From CBDFLD01 sp965249005 (GTDB lineage: Bacteria; Acidobacteriota; UBA6911): a stretch of DNA of 64,000 nucleotides. Numbering within the stretch: position 1 is the first letter of the stretch; each line of letters starts with the position of its first letter. The translations under genes and the position numbers were made by a program. This document shows, piece by piece, positions 16,839 through 25,944 of the stretch. The notes under the pieces were generated by a model that had not been told where the DNA came from, made no database searches, and saw nothing but the letters and a program-made list of their open reading frames with translations. The stretch is from the NCBI GenBank assembly GCA_965249005.1, contig CBDFLD010000017.1, positions 62,001-126,000 on the forward strand. The letters run 5' to 3'.

Positions 16839-17770
16839 AGCCTCAGCCACCTCCCCATATCTTCGGAAGCTATCCCGCCGCGGCGGAGCGCCCCCATCGG
16901 CACGCGAATGGAGCAGTGTCGTTCGTATTCGGCATCTTCGGAAAAACTGCTCAGACCGATCGCCGGAACGTTGTCCCAGAGGAAGGGGACATGACTCTTG
17001 CGACTGGCCGGCAATGCTCTTCGGAGGTATTCGGTCGGGCCAAACGGTTCTTGCACTCTTGCATCTGCCTGCGCGAAACACTGCCGGGCAAGCTGGCGCA
17101 GCCACATGGGAGTATAGCTTCCAGACTGACCCACGACCTCGAGCCGGAGTCCCACCAGGTCCATGGCAACGTAGTCGAACGACAGCAATGCCGCGATCTT
17201 CTCCCGCCCTTCATAGGTCCGAATGAAATCGCGCGCGCCCTGCCTCCCCCACTCACCTCCGTCGACGGCGGCAATAATCAAAGTGTGGCGAAGACTTTCC
17301 GCGGCAAATACATTGGCGAGTTCCAGCAACACCCCCACACCGGATCCATTGTCCATGGCGCCGCCAAAGGTCGTCCGGGCATTATCATATCGGGTCATGA
17401 GCACCAGCAGCTTGTCCGTACCGCCAAGCCGAGTAGCAATGACATTTCTTCCCACTGCCCGCCGCCCGGCCGCAACGGCTTTGAAATGGGCGAACTCTAC
17501 CGCATATCCCATTCGCTCGAGCTCTTCCCCAATGTAACCGCTCGCCTGACGAGATTCCAGGCTACCCAGCACGCGAGCCGGACTCCTTTCCGCTAGATTT
17601 TCAGCAAACCGCCTGGCCTGGCGGGGGTCGAAGCTTTGCGATGGGTCCAGAGTCTGTGATCTTGGCACTCGATGGCCCATAAAAAATGGGATAGCGCCCC
17701 AGGACGAGACAACAACAATGAGAGCAATCAAAAAGAGTCTCGCGGGGTCGACGCGGGTTCCATCGGTCAT
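16832..17770 (-). CDS. M28-family peptidase-like protein, probably catalytically inactive
   Basis: A 312-residue protein: an N-terminal membrane anchor (residues ~10-31) and an M28 zinc aminopeptidase fold. The family metal-site blocks can be located: the HYDS block reads TRYDN (Arg127 in place of the first zinc His), GAMDNGSG gives the bridging Asp140, the DGEE block reads DGGEWG (Gly172 in place of the catalytic Glu, Glu173 retained), AMDLVG gives Asp204, and KSHVPF gives His260. Losing a zinc ligand and the general base together suggests a pseudo-peptidase. First gene of a four-gene operon with a membrane protein, an AttH/CrtC-like protein and YgfZ. Divergent from pruA. Confidence 0.75.
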   Translation of the reverse strand: MTDGTRVDPARLFLIALIVVVSSWGAIPFFMGHRVPRSQTLDPSQSFDPRQARRFAENLAERSPARVLGSLESRQASGYIGEELERMGYAVEFAHFKAVAAGRRAVGRNVIATRLGGTDKLLVLMTRYDNARTTFGGAMDNGSGVGVLLELANVFAAESLRHTLIIAAVDGGEWGRQGARDFIRTYEGREKIAALLSFDYVAMDLVGLRLEVVGQSGSYTPMWLRQLARQCFAQADARVQEPFGPTEYLRRALPASRKSHVPFLWDNVPAIGLSSFSEDAEYERHCSIRVPMGALRRGGIASEDMGRWLRLW

Positions 17771-17795
17771 TTCAACGAGGGTCCGTGTTGAGATG

Positions 17796-17833
17796 GTTGA
17801 ACCAACAGGGTTGACTCAGTCAACCGGATCAAC
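17796..17833. promoter_or_regulatory. Palindromic GTTGA/TCAAC cluster upstream of pruA
   Basis: A perfect palindrome GGTTGAC-TCA-GTCAACC lies at 17809-17825, flanked by another GTTGA at 17796 and another TCAAC at 17829. It is in the 235-bp gap between the divergent M28-like operon and pruA, a natural place for a dimeric regulator. The binding protein is unknown. Confidence 0.5.
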
Positions 17834-18005
17834 AGTCCGGGGGCATCAGTCTAGCATAGCCCCTTTGGGCGTTCATCGAATCTCAAGTAGTCCTTCACTC
17901 GCCGTAGCCACAGCGACCCACCCGAAAACATTGAGCTCGCTCAAGTGTCAAAACCCTGGATTTTTTCTTCCGGAGTCCCGATGATATCGCTAACTGGGAG
18001 GATCT

Positions 18006-19556
18006 ATGGTATCGGAATTCAAGAACGAGCCTGTACTGGACTTTTCTGACGAAGAAGATCACCGCGCCCAATCCGAAGCCATCGTTTCTGTTCGATCTCA
18101 ATTGGGACGGGAGTACGACCTGATCATCGGAGGCGATCACTGCAAGGGCGAGGGAACCTTTCATTCGCTCAACCCTTCGGACAAGACCCAAGTGGTCGGG
18201 GTTTTTCAGAGTGCAACCACGGAGCTTGCAGATCGAGCGGTGGAAACGGCAACAGAGGCTTTCGAATCATGGAAGAGAGTTCCGCCGGAGGAGAGAGCGA
18301 ACGTTTTGTTTCGAGTAGCAGAGCTCCTACGAAAAAAAAGAAGATTCGAGAATAACGCCTGGATGGTCTTTGAAGTCGGCAAGAGCTGGGTCGAGGCGGA
18401 CGCGGATACCGCGGAGGCTATCGACTTCTGCGAATTCTACGGTCGTGAAGCCCTCCGTTACGCGTCAGCCCAACCGCTGACTCAACTGCCTGGCGAAAAG
18501 AACGAGCTTCGTTACATTCCGCTCGGCGTAGGCGCGATCATCCCCCCGTGGAACTTTCCCTGCGCCATCATGCTTGGCATGACGGCTGCATCTCTTGTCA
18601 CCGGTAACACTGTCGTGGTGAAGCCCTCCTCGGATGCACCCGCGGTAGCTGCATACTTCATGAGCCTTCTGGTCGAGGCAGGTCTGCCCAGCGGGGTGGT
18701 GAACTACTTGACGGGGAGCGGACGGGTTGTCGGCAACAGGCTTGTCCGTCACCCCAAGACTCGATTTGTCGGCTTTACCGGTTCCAAGGAGGTCGGACTG
18801 AACATCACGGAAGAGGCCGCCCGCGCGCAACCCGGTCAAATTTGGATCAAGCGAGTTGTCGCCGAGATGGGCGGCAAGGACTTCATCATCGTCGACCAGG
18901 AAGCCGATCTCGAAGCTGCGATTCAAGGGGTCTTGGGGAGCGCCTTTGGATATCAAGGACAGAAGTGCTCCGCGTGCTCGCGCGCCATCATCCACGAACA
19001 GGTTTATCCGGACTTCGTCCGGAGGCTTACCGAGCAAGCGCGCGGCATCCGCGTCGGGCCGACCGACGACCCGGCCAACACAATGGGCCCGGTCATCAAC
19101 CAGAAAGCGTTCGAAAAGATGTTCGAGTACATAGAGATCGGCAACAGGGAGGGACATCTGGAAACCGGCGGCCTAGCGGGAGAAGCAGGCGGTTTCTTTG
19201 TCCAGCCGACGATCTTCTCGGGGGTGTCTCCACGGGCAAGAATCGCAACGGAAGAGATATTCGGTCCGATCCTGGCCCTGATCCCCGCCAAGAGTTTCGA
19301 TGACGCCATCAGAATCGCCAACGACAGCGAGTACGGACTCACCGGCTCGGTATACTCCACAAACGCAGAACACGTCGAGCGGGCAAAGACGGAGTGCCAC
19401 GTAGGAAACTTCTACGTGAACCGAAAGTGCACCGGCGCTCTGGTCGGTGTCCATCCGTTCGGCGGATTCAACATGAGCGGAACGGACTCCAAGGCAGGGG
19501 GTCGAGACTACTTGCTGCTGTTCACGCAGGCCAAGGCCATTTCCGAGGTCGTTTGA
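18006..19556 (+). CDS. pruA: L-glutamate gamma-semialdehyde (1-pyrroline-5-carboxylate) dehydrogenase
   Basis: A 516-residue aldehyde dehydrogenase that oxidises glutamate-5-semialdehyde to glutamate with NAD in the last step of proline and arginine breakdown. The length and sequence match the monofunctional RocA/PruA type: YIPLGVGAIIPPWNFP, the nucleotide-site GFTGSKEVG, the active-site Glu in EMGGKD and the catalytic Cys321 in GQKCSACSR. GGGAGGAT lies before the ATG. There is no proline dehydrogenase gene adjacent. A palindromic cluster upstream may carry its regulator. Strong family assignment. Confidence 0.93.
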   Translation: MVSEFKNEPVLDFSDEEDHRAQSEAIVSVRSQLGREYDLIIGGDHCKGEGTFHSLNPSDKTQVVGVFQSATTELADRAVETATEAFESWKRVPPEERANVLFRVAELLRKKRRFENNAWMVFEVGKSWVEADADTAEAIDFCEFYGREALRYASAQPLTQLPGEKNELRYIPLGVGAIIPPWNFPCAIMLGMTAASLVTGNTVVVKPSSDAPAVAAYFMSLLVEAGLPSGVVNYLTGSGRVVGNRLVRHPKTRFVGFTGSKEVGLNITEEAARAQPGQIWIKRVVAEMGGKDFIIVDQEADLEAAIQGVLGSAFGYQGQKCSACSRAIIHEQVYPDFVRRLTEQARGIRVGPTDDPANTMGPVINQKAFEKMFEYIEIGNREGHLETGGLAGEAGGFFVQPTIFSGVSPRARIATEEIFGPILALIPAKSFDDAIRIANDSEYGLTGSVYSTNAEHVERAKTECHVGNFYVNRKCTGALVGVHPFGGFNMSGTDSKAGGRDYLLLFTQAKAISEVV

Positions 19557-19586
19557 GGGGGTTGTTTGCAAATCGAAGTGTTCGGA

Positions 19587-20894
19587 CTAAGGCTTAGCAA
19601 TCTGCATTTTCATCAAGACCAGTCCGGTAACCAGCTTGGGATAGAAATCCGTTGATTTCTGTGGCATGCGAGCTCCCATCCTGGCCACCCGCTGAACCTC
19701 CCCGACCGAGGTGGGATTCATGAAGAATACAGCCTGATGCGAACCGGAATCGACCCGTTCGATACACGACGTCCGATCACGCGCGAAGTCGACATGCGCC
19801 TCGGCCACGAGCTTCGCCTCATCGATGCCCAATATGTTTTCGAGTACCAGCGTGTGCAAGATCGTAACATCCAGGTCCTTCAACGCGTCTCCCTTGGCAA
19901 TCAGAGCGGGATCGGACTTGGCCAATCCGCGGAGCCGCAGGAGATGAAACGTTTTGGAGTCGCCGCCGTAGAAGCCGAATACATGGTGACTCTGGTCAAC
20001 CCGCATACGCTTCCAGAACTCCTCCACAGATCCGACCGGGTGCACGTCAAATGACTCCCTGGCTCGATCGAGAAACGCCGATGCATCGAACTCCGGGAGG
20101 TCGCGAACGAGACGATGGGTGGGTAGAATCGCGATTCCTTCATCGAAGCTGTTGAAGCAAGCGACCAATCTCTTGTGAAACGACTCCGGCGCGGCAGCCT
20201 TCCACCCTTTCTCCAGACACTCAGTGCGAAAGTTGACGGACGTCTCGTACCGATGGTGTCCATCGGCGATGTACAGCTCCCGGGAAGCCATGACATTCTG
20301 GACTTGCTGAATTACCCCGGGATCCGATACGGACCAAACCTGGTGTCGAACCATAAAGTCGTCCTGCGCCTCGAGCACAGGCGGCGCGTTACGCACTGCC
20401 TCATCAACTAGCGATGTCGTTTCCCTGGATTCGTCCGGATACATCATGAAGATCAGATCATCGTTGCATTCGAGCCGTCGCATGAGCCGCAGGCGGTCCA
20501 GCTTTGGCGCCGCCATGGTTCGCTCATGAGCCAAGACTCCGTTCCCGGCAGCATCCAGATCGAGCAAGCCGATGAACCCCTTCCGGGTTTTCGTCTCTCC
20601 ATCCACCTCGAACCGCTGATAATAAGGATAGAGCGCTGGCGACGGATCTTGAACCAGAATCCCTTGCTCGAGCCACCGACTCAGGCAATTCCCTGCGTCA
20701 GGGTAATCGGTATCCGGATTGGCGACCTTTTCCTGATTCTTGGTGATGCGTACGGCGCTATAAGGCGACCGCGCATAGTACTGCTGCTGTAACTCCTCGG
20801 AGATCTTGTCGTACGGCTGCACCACCACCGCGCTCGGATCGCCGATTCGCGCAGCGTCGTAGTGGAGAGCTCTGAATGGTTCGATTCTGGTCAT
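19587..20894 (-). CDS. DUF1015 family protein
   Basis: A 435-residue protein of the DUF1015 family (PF06245), whose biochemical function is not established. Family features visible are PFRALHYD near the start, VVQPYDKIS, YYQRFEVDGETKTRKGFIG, and YIADGHHRYETSVNF. It lies 65 bp downstream of dapD on the same strand, so it may be the last gene of the lysine operon. Members often lie beside amino-acid or serine metabolism genes. Convergent with pruA, 30 bp apart. Confidence 0.85.
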   Translation of the reverse strand: MTRIEPFRALHYDAARIGDPSAVVVQPYDKISEELQQQYYARSPYSAVRITKNQEKVANPDTDYPDAGNCLSRWLEQGILVQDPSPALYPYYQRFEVDGETKTRKGFIGLLDLDAAGNGVLAHERTMAAPKLDRLRLMRRLECNDDLIFMMYPDESRETTSLVDEAVRNAPPVLEAQDDFMVRHQVWSVSDPGVIQQVQNVMASRELYIADGHHRYETSVNFRTECLEKGWKAAAPESFHKRLVACFNSFDEGIAILPTHRLVRDLPEFDASAFLDRARESFDVHPVGSVEEFWKRMRVDQSHHVFGFYGGDSKTFHLLRLRGLAKSDPALIAKGDALKDLDVTILHTLVLENILGIDEAKLVAEAHVDFARDRTSCIERVDSGSHQAVFFMNPTSVGEVQRVARMGARMPQKSTDFYPKLVTGLVLMKMQIAKP

Positions 20895-20959
20895 GGCGTG
20901 TATCTCTGGGTGTGTCTCCGACGTCTGGGCCCGTCAAAGAAGTCTGCCGGACAACCCGG

Positions 20960-21793
20960 CTACCGGAGGATGTCTTCCAGCTGCACGCGGGCATCGGTCT
21001 TGGTATCCCGGTATTTGACGATGATGGGACTGTATACGGAAAGGGACTCCTCCTTCCCCCAGCCGCGGGTGATCGCACGGGTGCCGGGTACGACGACCGC
21101 GCCGGCAGGAACTTCCAGCGGAAGTCCGTCCATGCCGCGATAGACGGTCTCGTGGACCAGATCGAAGATCGGGGTCGACCCGGTAAGGATGGTTCCGGCG
21201 CCCAGAACGGCGCCCTCGCGAACGATGGTCCCTTCGTAGACGCCACAGTTGCCCCCGATGATGGCGTCGTCCTCGACTATGACCGGCAAGGCCCCAATGG
21301 GCTCGAGGACGCCACCAACTTGCGCCGCCGCGCTGACGTGGACCCGCTTGCCGACCTGTGCGCAGGAACCGACCAGCGCATGGGAATCCACCATCGTGCC
21401 ATCATCGACGTAGGCTCCCACGTTGATGTACATGGGCGGCATGCAGGTGACGTTCTTCCCCAAGAAAACTCCATCGCGGATGGACGATCCTCCGGGGACG
21501 AGCCGGAGACCGTCTTCCAGCTTCAGCGGTCTTAGCGGAAACGTGTGCTTGTCGAAGTACTGGAAGTTCTCGTCGATGGAGAAGCTCTGCAGCGCGCCGA
21601 CTCTGAAACCCAACAAGATTCCCTGCTTTACCCAGCGATGAACCTTCCAGGTATCTCCCTCGGGAGAGGCAGCTCGTATCTCCCCTGCATTGAGAGCCAC
21701 CTTGAGCTCATCGAAAGTCGGCCCGTACTCCTCCACCGAGAGTTCCCGTGACAGATTCACCAATTCGAGGATTCGGCTTTCGAGGTCTTTCAT
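20960..21793 (-). CDS. dapD: Tetrahydrodipicolinate N-succinyltransferase
   Basis: A 277-residue left-handed beta-helix acyltransferase that succinylates 2,3,4,5-tetrahydrodipicolinate, committing the pathway to the succinylase route to meso-diaminopimelate and lysine. The hexapeptide-repeat region is clear, for example YINVGAYVDDGTMVDSHALV and VEDDAIIGGNCGVYEG. The ATG at 21793 overlaps the dapA stop by 4 bp (ATGA), so I reject a 66-codon upstream extension. The route also needs DapC and DapE, which are not in this operon; an M20 peptidase at 29915 is a candidate for the latter. Confidence 0.93.
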   Translation of the reverse strand: MKDLESRILELVNLSRELSVEEYGPTFDELKVALNAGEIRAASPEGDTWKVHRWVKQGILLGFRVGALQSFSIDENFQYFDKHTFPLRPLKLEDGLRLVPGGSSIRDGVFLGKNVTCMPPMYINVGAYVDDGTMVDSHALVGSCAQVGKRVHVSAAAQVGGVLEPIGALPVIVEDDAIIGGNCGVYEGTIVREGAVLGAGTILTGSTPIFDLVHETVYRGMDGLPLEVPAGAVVVPGTRAITRGWGKEESLSVYSPIIVKYRDTKTDARVQLEDILR

Positions 21794-22674
21794 ATCAGGC
21801 CCAAGTCGACCAAAGCTCGTGAAAGAGCGTCGCGGGCGCCCTCCGAGATCTTCACCAGAGGCAACCGGTACACTTCCTCTATCTTTCCCATCATTGCGAG
21901 CGCCGCCTTGACTGGAATCGGGCTGGACTCGATGAAGTTCACCTGCATCAAGGGATACAGTTTCCGATTCAGTTCGCGGGCTTCGTCCCATTTTCCGTCC
22001 AAACAGGCGCTAGTCAGCTGAGACATCAGGGCCGGCGCTTCGTTTGACGCAACCGAAATGACACCGCAGCCTCCGAGAGCAATCAGCGGCAGGGTCACGG
22101 AGTCGTCACCGGAGAAAACTCGAAAACCTTCAGGACTCCGCGTGCAGACCTCGCCCATTTGCGAGATATCCCCGCTTGCCTCCTTCACGCCGATGATGTT
22201 GGAGATCTCGGCCAACCGGAGCTGCGTATCCGGCAAGATATTGGAACTGGTCCGGCTCGGCACGTTGTAGAAGATGATGGGGAGATTCGTGGACTGCGCG
22301 ATCTCACGGAAGTGCTGGTAAATCCCCTCCTGGGTGGGCTTGTTGTAATAGGGCGAAACCGAAAGAATGCCATCCACGTGTAGCGCCTCCAACTCGCGGA
22401 CGAGGGCAATGACCTTAGCTGTGCTGTTCCCACCCGCGCCGGCGATGACGGGAACCCGTCCCGAGGCAACCTCCACGGTCGTCCGAACAACAGTTCGGTA
22501 CTCCTCTGGACCAAGACTGACGCTTTCGCCGGTCGTGCCGCACGGAACCAAAAAGTGAATCCCTTGATCGATCTGCCACTCCACCAGCTTCGCGAGCGCG
22601 ATTTCGTCGACGCTGGCGTCCGCGCGGAAGGGAGTAATCATTGCGGTTCCACAACCTCTCAGATCATTTAACAT
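21790..22674 (-). CDS. dapA: 4-hydroxy-tetrahydrodipicolinate synthase
   Basis: A 294-residue class I aldolase that condenses pyruvate with aspartate-semialdehyde in the first step of the lysine branch. It shows the substrate motif GTTGES, Tyr136 in FYNVPSRT and the Schiff-base Lys164 in GVKEASGD. The length is normal for the family. It starts 32 bp after dapB and overlaps dapD by 4 bp within the asd-lysC-dapB-dapA-dapD operon. Confidence 0.95.
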   Translation of the reverse strand: MLNDLRGCGTAMITPFRADASVDEIALAKLVEWQIDQGIHFLVPCGTTGESVSLGPEEYRTVVRTTVEVASGRVPVIAGAGGNSTAKVIALVRELEALHVDGILSVSPYYNKPTQEGIYQHFREIAQSTNLPIIFYNVPSRTSSNILPDTQLRLAEISNIIGVKEASGDISQMGEVCTRSPEGFRVFSGDDSVTLPLIALGGCGVISVASNEAPALMSQLTSACLDGKWDEARELNRKLYPLMQVNFIESSPIPVKAALAMMGKIEEVYRLPLVKISEGARDALSRALVDLGLI

Positions 22675-22706
22675 TCCAGTCCTCCGGTTTCCCCGTCCGT
22701 TCCCCG

Positions 22707-23420
22707 TCAGTCGGCGGACGCGCCGTCCAGAGCTTCGCTAAACACATTCCGGAATTCGTATAGCCCACTCTTCCCCTTTATCCATTTGGCCGCCAAGATT
22801 GCTCCTTCAGCAAAACCTTGCCTGTTCCTCGCACGATGTTCCAATACAATCGTGTCCGCCTCACTATCGAATCCGACGGCATGGTTTCCAGGAATATGCC
22901 CGGCCCTGGTACTGGAGACCTGAAGTTCCGTGCGCTGCCAGTATGGCTCGACGATCCCCCGGAGTGTGAGCGCCGTCCCGGACGGCGCATCGAGCTTCAT
23001 TCGGTGATGAGCCTCTTCGATGAATGGATCGTATTTTGACGACTTCGCCACAGCCTGGCAAGCGCGGGCGACGATCTCGAAAAACAGATTCATTCCCAGC
23101 GAGAAATTCGAGGCATATACCAAGCCGATCCCGCGCTCTTGGACGATCCCTCGCACACGCTCCAGCGCATCGAACCAACCCGTGGTGCCGACCACCAGAT
23201 TGACTCCAGCCCTGACCGTGGCCTCAATGTTGGGAAGCACGGCGTCCGGTGTGGAAAAATCGATGGCAACGTCCACTCCGGCCATCGATTCATTCGTGAT
23301 ACCCGCCCCAGAGATATTATCGTCGATATCGAGTCGCGGCCCGATCTCCCAGCCCTCGTGTTGGGCCAGAGCCTCGACTTGCTTTCCCATCTTCCCATAG
23401 CCCAACAGTGCGATCTTCAC
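22707..23420 (-). CDS. dapB: 4-hydroxy-tetrahydrodipicolinate reductase
   Basis: A 237-residue NAD(P)H-dependent reductase of the lysine/diaminopimelate pathway. The N-terminal Rossmann start is LLGYGKMGKQV. The middle has DFSTPDAVLPN and TTGWFD, and the signature EEAHHRMKLDAPSGTAL carries the catalytic His pair and the substrate-binding Lys. The C-terminal domain is slightly shorter than in E. coli. It follows lysC by 24 bp. Confidence 0.93.
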   Translation of the reverse strand: MKIALLGYGKMGKQVEALAQHEGWEIGPRLDIDDNISGAGITNESMAGVDVAIDFSTPDAVLPNIEATVRAGVNLVVGTTGWFDALERVRGIVQERGIGLVYASNFSLGMNLFFEIVARACQAVAKSSKYDPFIEEAHHRMKLDAPSGTALTLRGIVEPYWQRTELQVSSTRAGHIPGNHAVGFDSEADTIVLEHRARNRQGFAEGAILAAKWIKGKSGLYEFRNVFSEALDGASAD

Positions 23421-23444
23421 GACCGTGCACCTGCCTTGTCGGTT

Positions 23445-24818
23445 TCACTCGAAAATATTGGGGTCCACTTTCTCGAAGAACACGTCATGCAGACCCCGTA
23501 CTGCCACCGGGAGACGATCTTCGTCGACCACGAAGGTAATGTTGATCGCCGATGCCCCCTGAGAAATCATATGAATAGTCAAATCCCGAACCGCGCTGAA
23601 GGCATGATAGGCGACACCCGGCGTGTTCCTCAAACTGTCTCCGACGCAACAAACAATGGCCTTCCCTCCCTCGACGTTCACCTCACCGACCTTTTTCAAC
23701 TCGGTGACCACGTCCCACAAAGACGAGGTATCGTCGAGCGTCAGGGATACGCTGACCTCCGACGTCGAAACGACGTCCACCGGCAGCTGGTGCAGATCGA
23801 ATGTCTCAAAAATCTTCTTGAGAAAACCGTGGGCCATCAGCATACGGGTGGAAGTGATGTTGACGACGGTGATTCCCTTCTTGCACGCAATGGACTTGAC
23901 TGGATTGTCACAGGGTGGCGCTTCGTCCGTAATCAGGGTTCCTTCCTGGTCCGGTTTGCGGCTGTTGAGAACATGAACCGGGATCTTACCCAGAACGGCC
24001 GGAGCGATGGTCGCCGGATGCAAGATCTTCGCCCCAAAATACGCCAACTCTGCCGCCTCATCGAATGAAATGACCTTGACTCGGCGTGCCTCCGGAACCA
24101 TCTTCGGGTCGGAAGTCATGATGCCGTCGACATCGGTCCAGATCTGTATGTCGTACGCGTCCAACGCAGCTCCGATGATCGAAGCTGTATGGTCGGAACC
24201 TCCGCGCCCAATGGTGGTCGTAATTCCGTCCGTTGTGGATCCGATGAATCCTTGAACGACTGGAACCATCCCCTCTCGAACGACGGGAAGAACCTGCTCC
24301 CGGATCGCCGCCTCCGTGAGGTCCATAATCGGGGCGGCGCGCGTGAAAGCGTCGTCTGTGATGATGAATTGACGAGAGTCCAGCAGCTTAGTTGGAACCC
24401 CCTTTTCCGTCAACAGCGCAGCCAGAATCAGCGTCGACAATCTCTCGCCGAAGCTGGCTATCGCGTCCCGACTCCTGGGCGTCAGTTCCCCCAAGATCGC
24501 AAGGCCCTTCACGAGGTTGCTCATCTCCTTGAAGTGAGCCACGATACGTTCTTTCACCTCATCCAGGGCCGAACCGTCGAGCATCAACTCGGCTTCTTGG
24601 AGGTGCCGGTCCCGAAGCCGGCTCAATTGTTCCAGTGCTGTCCTTCGTTTCCCTTCCGCGGCCACCGAAGCCGCGCCGAGCAACCGGTTCGTTGCATCGC
24701 CCATTGCGGACAACACCACCAAGGGTTTCTTCTCGAGAGCGCACTTCACGATACCAGCCACCCGCTGCATCGCCGCGGCATCCTGAACGGACGTTCCACC
24801 AAACTTGCACACAATCAT
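23445..24818 (-). CDS. lysC: Aspartate kinase
   Basis: A 457-residue monofunctional aspartokinase that phosphorylates aspartate, feeding lysine, threonine and methionine synthesis. The kinase domain shows KFGGTSV at the N terminus, GERLSTLILAALL and GRGGSDHTASIIGAAL. Residues ~305-457 hold the two regulatory ACT domains (ITVVNITSTRML; VCCVGDSLRNTPG), so feedback inhibition by an amino-acid end product is expected. It begins 3 bp after the asd stop, and dapB follows. Confidence 0.94.
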   Translation of the reverse strand: MIVCKFGGTSVQDAAAMQRVAGIVKCALEKKPLVVLSAMGDATNRLLGAASVAAEGKRRTALEQLSRLRDRHLQEAELMLDGSALDEVKERIVAHFKEMSNLVKGLAILGELTPRSRDAIASFGERLSTLILAALLTEKGVPTKLLDSRQFIITDDAFTRAAPIMDLTEAAIREQVLPVVREGMVPVVQGFIGSTTDGITTTIGRGGSDHTASIIGAALDAYDIQIWTDVDGIMTSDPKMVPEARRVKVISFDEAAELAYFGAKILHPATIAPAVLGKIPVHVLNSRKPDQEGTLITDEAPPCDNPVKSIACKKGITVVNITSTRMLMAHGFLKKIFETFDLHQLPVDVVSTSEVSVSLTLDDTSSLWDVVTELKKVGEVNVEGGKAIVCCVGDSLRNTPGVAYHAFSAVRDLTIHMISQGASAINITFVVDEDRLPVAVRGLHDVFFEKVDPNIFE

Positions 24819-24821
24819 GGA

Positions 24822-25868
24822 TCAGTCCAAGAATCCTCGAGCTTTCAACAGCTCGGCGTTGAGAATGGACGCGCCCGCAGCGCCCCGGATCGTGTTGTGG
24901 CCCAAGACCGTGAACCGGTAATCCAGTATGGGACACGACCGGATCCGGCCGACAAGGGCCGACATGCCGGCGAACGAATGAACATCGAAGCGCGGCTGAG
25001 GACGGTCCGGAGCCGTGACGACCTCGATGGGCCGCGCCGGAGCCGTAGGCAGCTTCAACTCCTGCGGCGGGCCGGTAAACTCATGCAAGACCTTCGACAC
25101 CTCTTCAACCGTGGCTGTTTTCTTCAGCTTTACCGCCACCGACTCCGTGTGGCCGTCCTCGACCGCCACCCGGTTGCACTGAGCACTTACCGGGAAATGG
25201 GCAAGCTCGATTTCGTTCCCATTGAACCGACCGAGGATCTTTCGAGTCTCGAGCTCCATCTTCTCCTCTTCGCCACCAATGTACGGAATCACGTTACCGA
25301 GAATATCCAGGGACGGCAGTCCGGGATAGCCAGCCCCGGAAATCGCCTGCATGGTCGCCACAAATACCTTCTCCACCTCGAATCTCTGATGCAGAGGCCC
25401 CAGAGCCATCGCCAGAAACATCGTCGAGCAGTTGGAGTTCGTCACGATGAACCCTCGCGACCCGGTCCTGCGTCTTTGTATCGATATCAGCTCCAGATGG
25501 TCGGAATTCAATTCCGGTATCACAAGTGGAACATCCGGGTCCATGCGATGATTGCGCGAGTTGCTCAAGACCACGTACCCGGCTTCGGCGAACTGATCCT
25601 CCACTTCTCCCGCCACCTTGGCATCCAGTCCCGAGAAGACGATCCGGCAGTCCATTCCCGGGGAACAGCGATCCACCATGAGATCGCCAACCGATTCGGG
25701 CAGCACCGTCGTCTGTTTCCAGGAGGCTGCGTCCTTGTACCGCTTGCCGGCAGACCTTTCGGACGCGGCCACGTGAGTCACTTCAAACCAGGGATGCCCG
25801 GAAAGCAGCTGAACGAACTTCTGACCCACTGCCCCCGTGGCGCCAAGAACACCTACCGGTATAGACAT
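24822..25868 (-). CDS. asd: Aspartate-semialdehyde dehydrogenase (archaeal/fungal type)
   Basis: A 348-residue enzyme that reduces aspartyl phosphate to aspartate-4-semialdehyde. It has the NADP loop GATGAVGQKF, the catalytic Cys147 in VTNSNCSTM and the C-terminal GHNTIRGAAGASILNAEL signature of the archaeal/fungal subgroup, not the classical bacterial one. The ATG at 25868 is chosen to give the canonical MSIPVGVLGATG start. It is the first gene of the lysine operon and is divergent from the FHA kinase gene across about 210 bp. Confidence 0.93.
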   Translation of the reverse strand: MSIPVGVLGATGAVGQKFVQLLSGHPWFEVTHVAASERSAGKRYKDAASWKQTTVLPESVGDLMVDRCSPGMDCRIVFSGLDAKVAGEVEDQFAEAGYVVLSNSRNHRMDPDVPLVIPELNSDHLELISIQRRRTGSRGFIVTNSNCSTMFLAMALGPLHQRFEVEKVFVATMQAISGAGYPGLPSLDILGNVIPYIGGEEEKMELETRKILGRFNGNEIELAHFPVSAQCNRVAVEDGHTESVAVKLKKTATVEEVSKVLHEFTGPPQELKLPTAPARPIEVVTAPDRPQPRFDVHSFAGMSALVGRIRSCPILDYRFTVLGHNTIRGAAGASILNAELLKARGFLD

Positions 25869-25925
25869 CTTTACGATCCTCGCGCAAAACGAAACGCAAC
25901 CCGTTTCCAAATCGCAGACAAAAGA

Positions 25926-25944
25926 GTCGCATATTGTCGCATAT
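25926..25944. promoter_or_regulatory. Direct repeat GTCGCATAT upstream of asd
   Basis: GTCGCATAT occurs at 25926-25934 and again at 25936-25944, a 10-bp spacing that puts both copies on one face of the helix. It lies in the divergent gap 58-76 bp before the asd ATG. A regulator site for the lysine operon is possible, but no protein can be named. Confidence 0.4.

Noticed and set aside
23139..24068. A 309-residue plus-strand frame across dapB and lysC
   Set aside because: Antisense shadow of two clear lysine-pathway genes.
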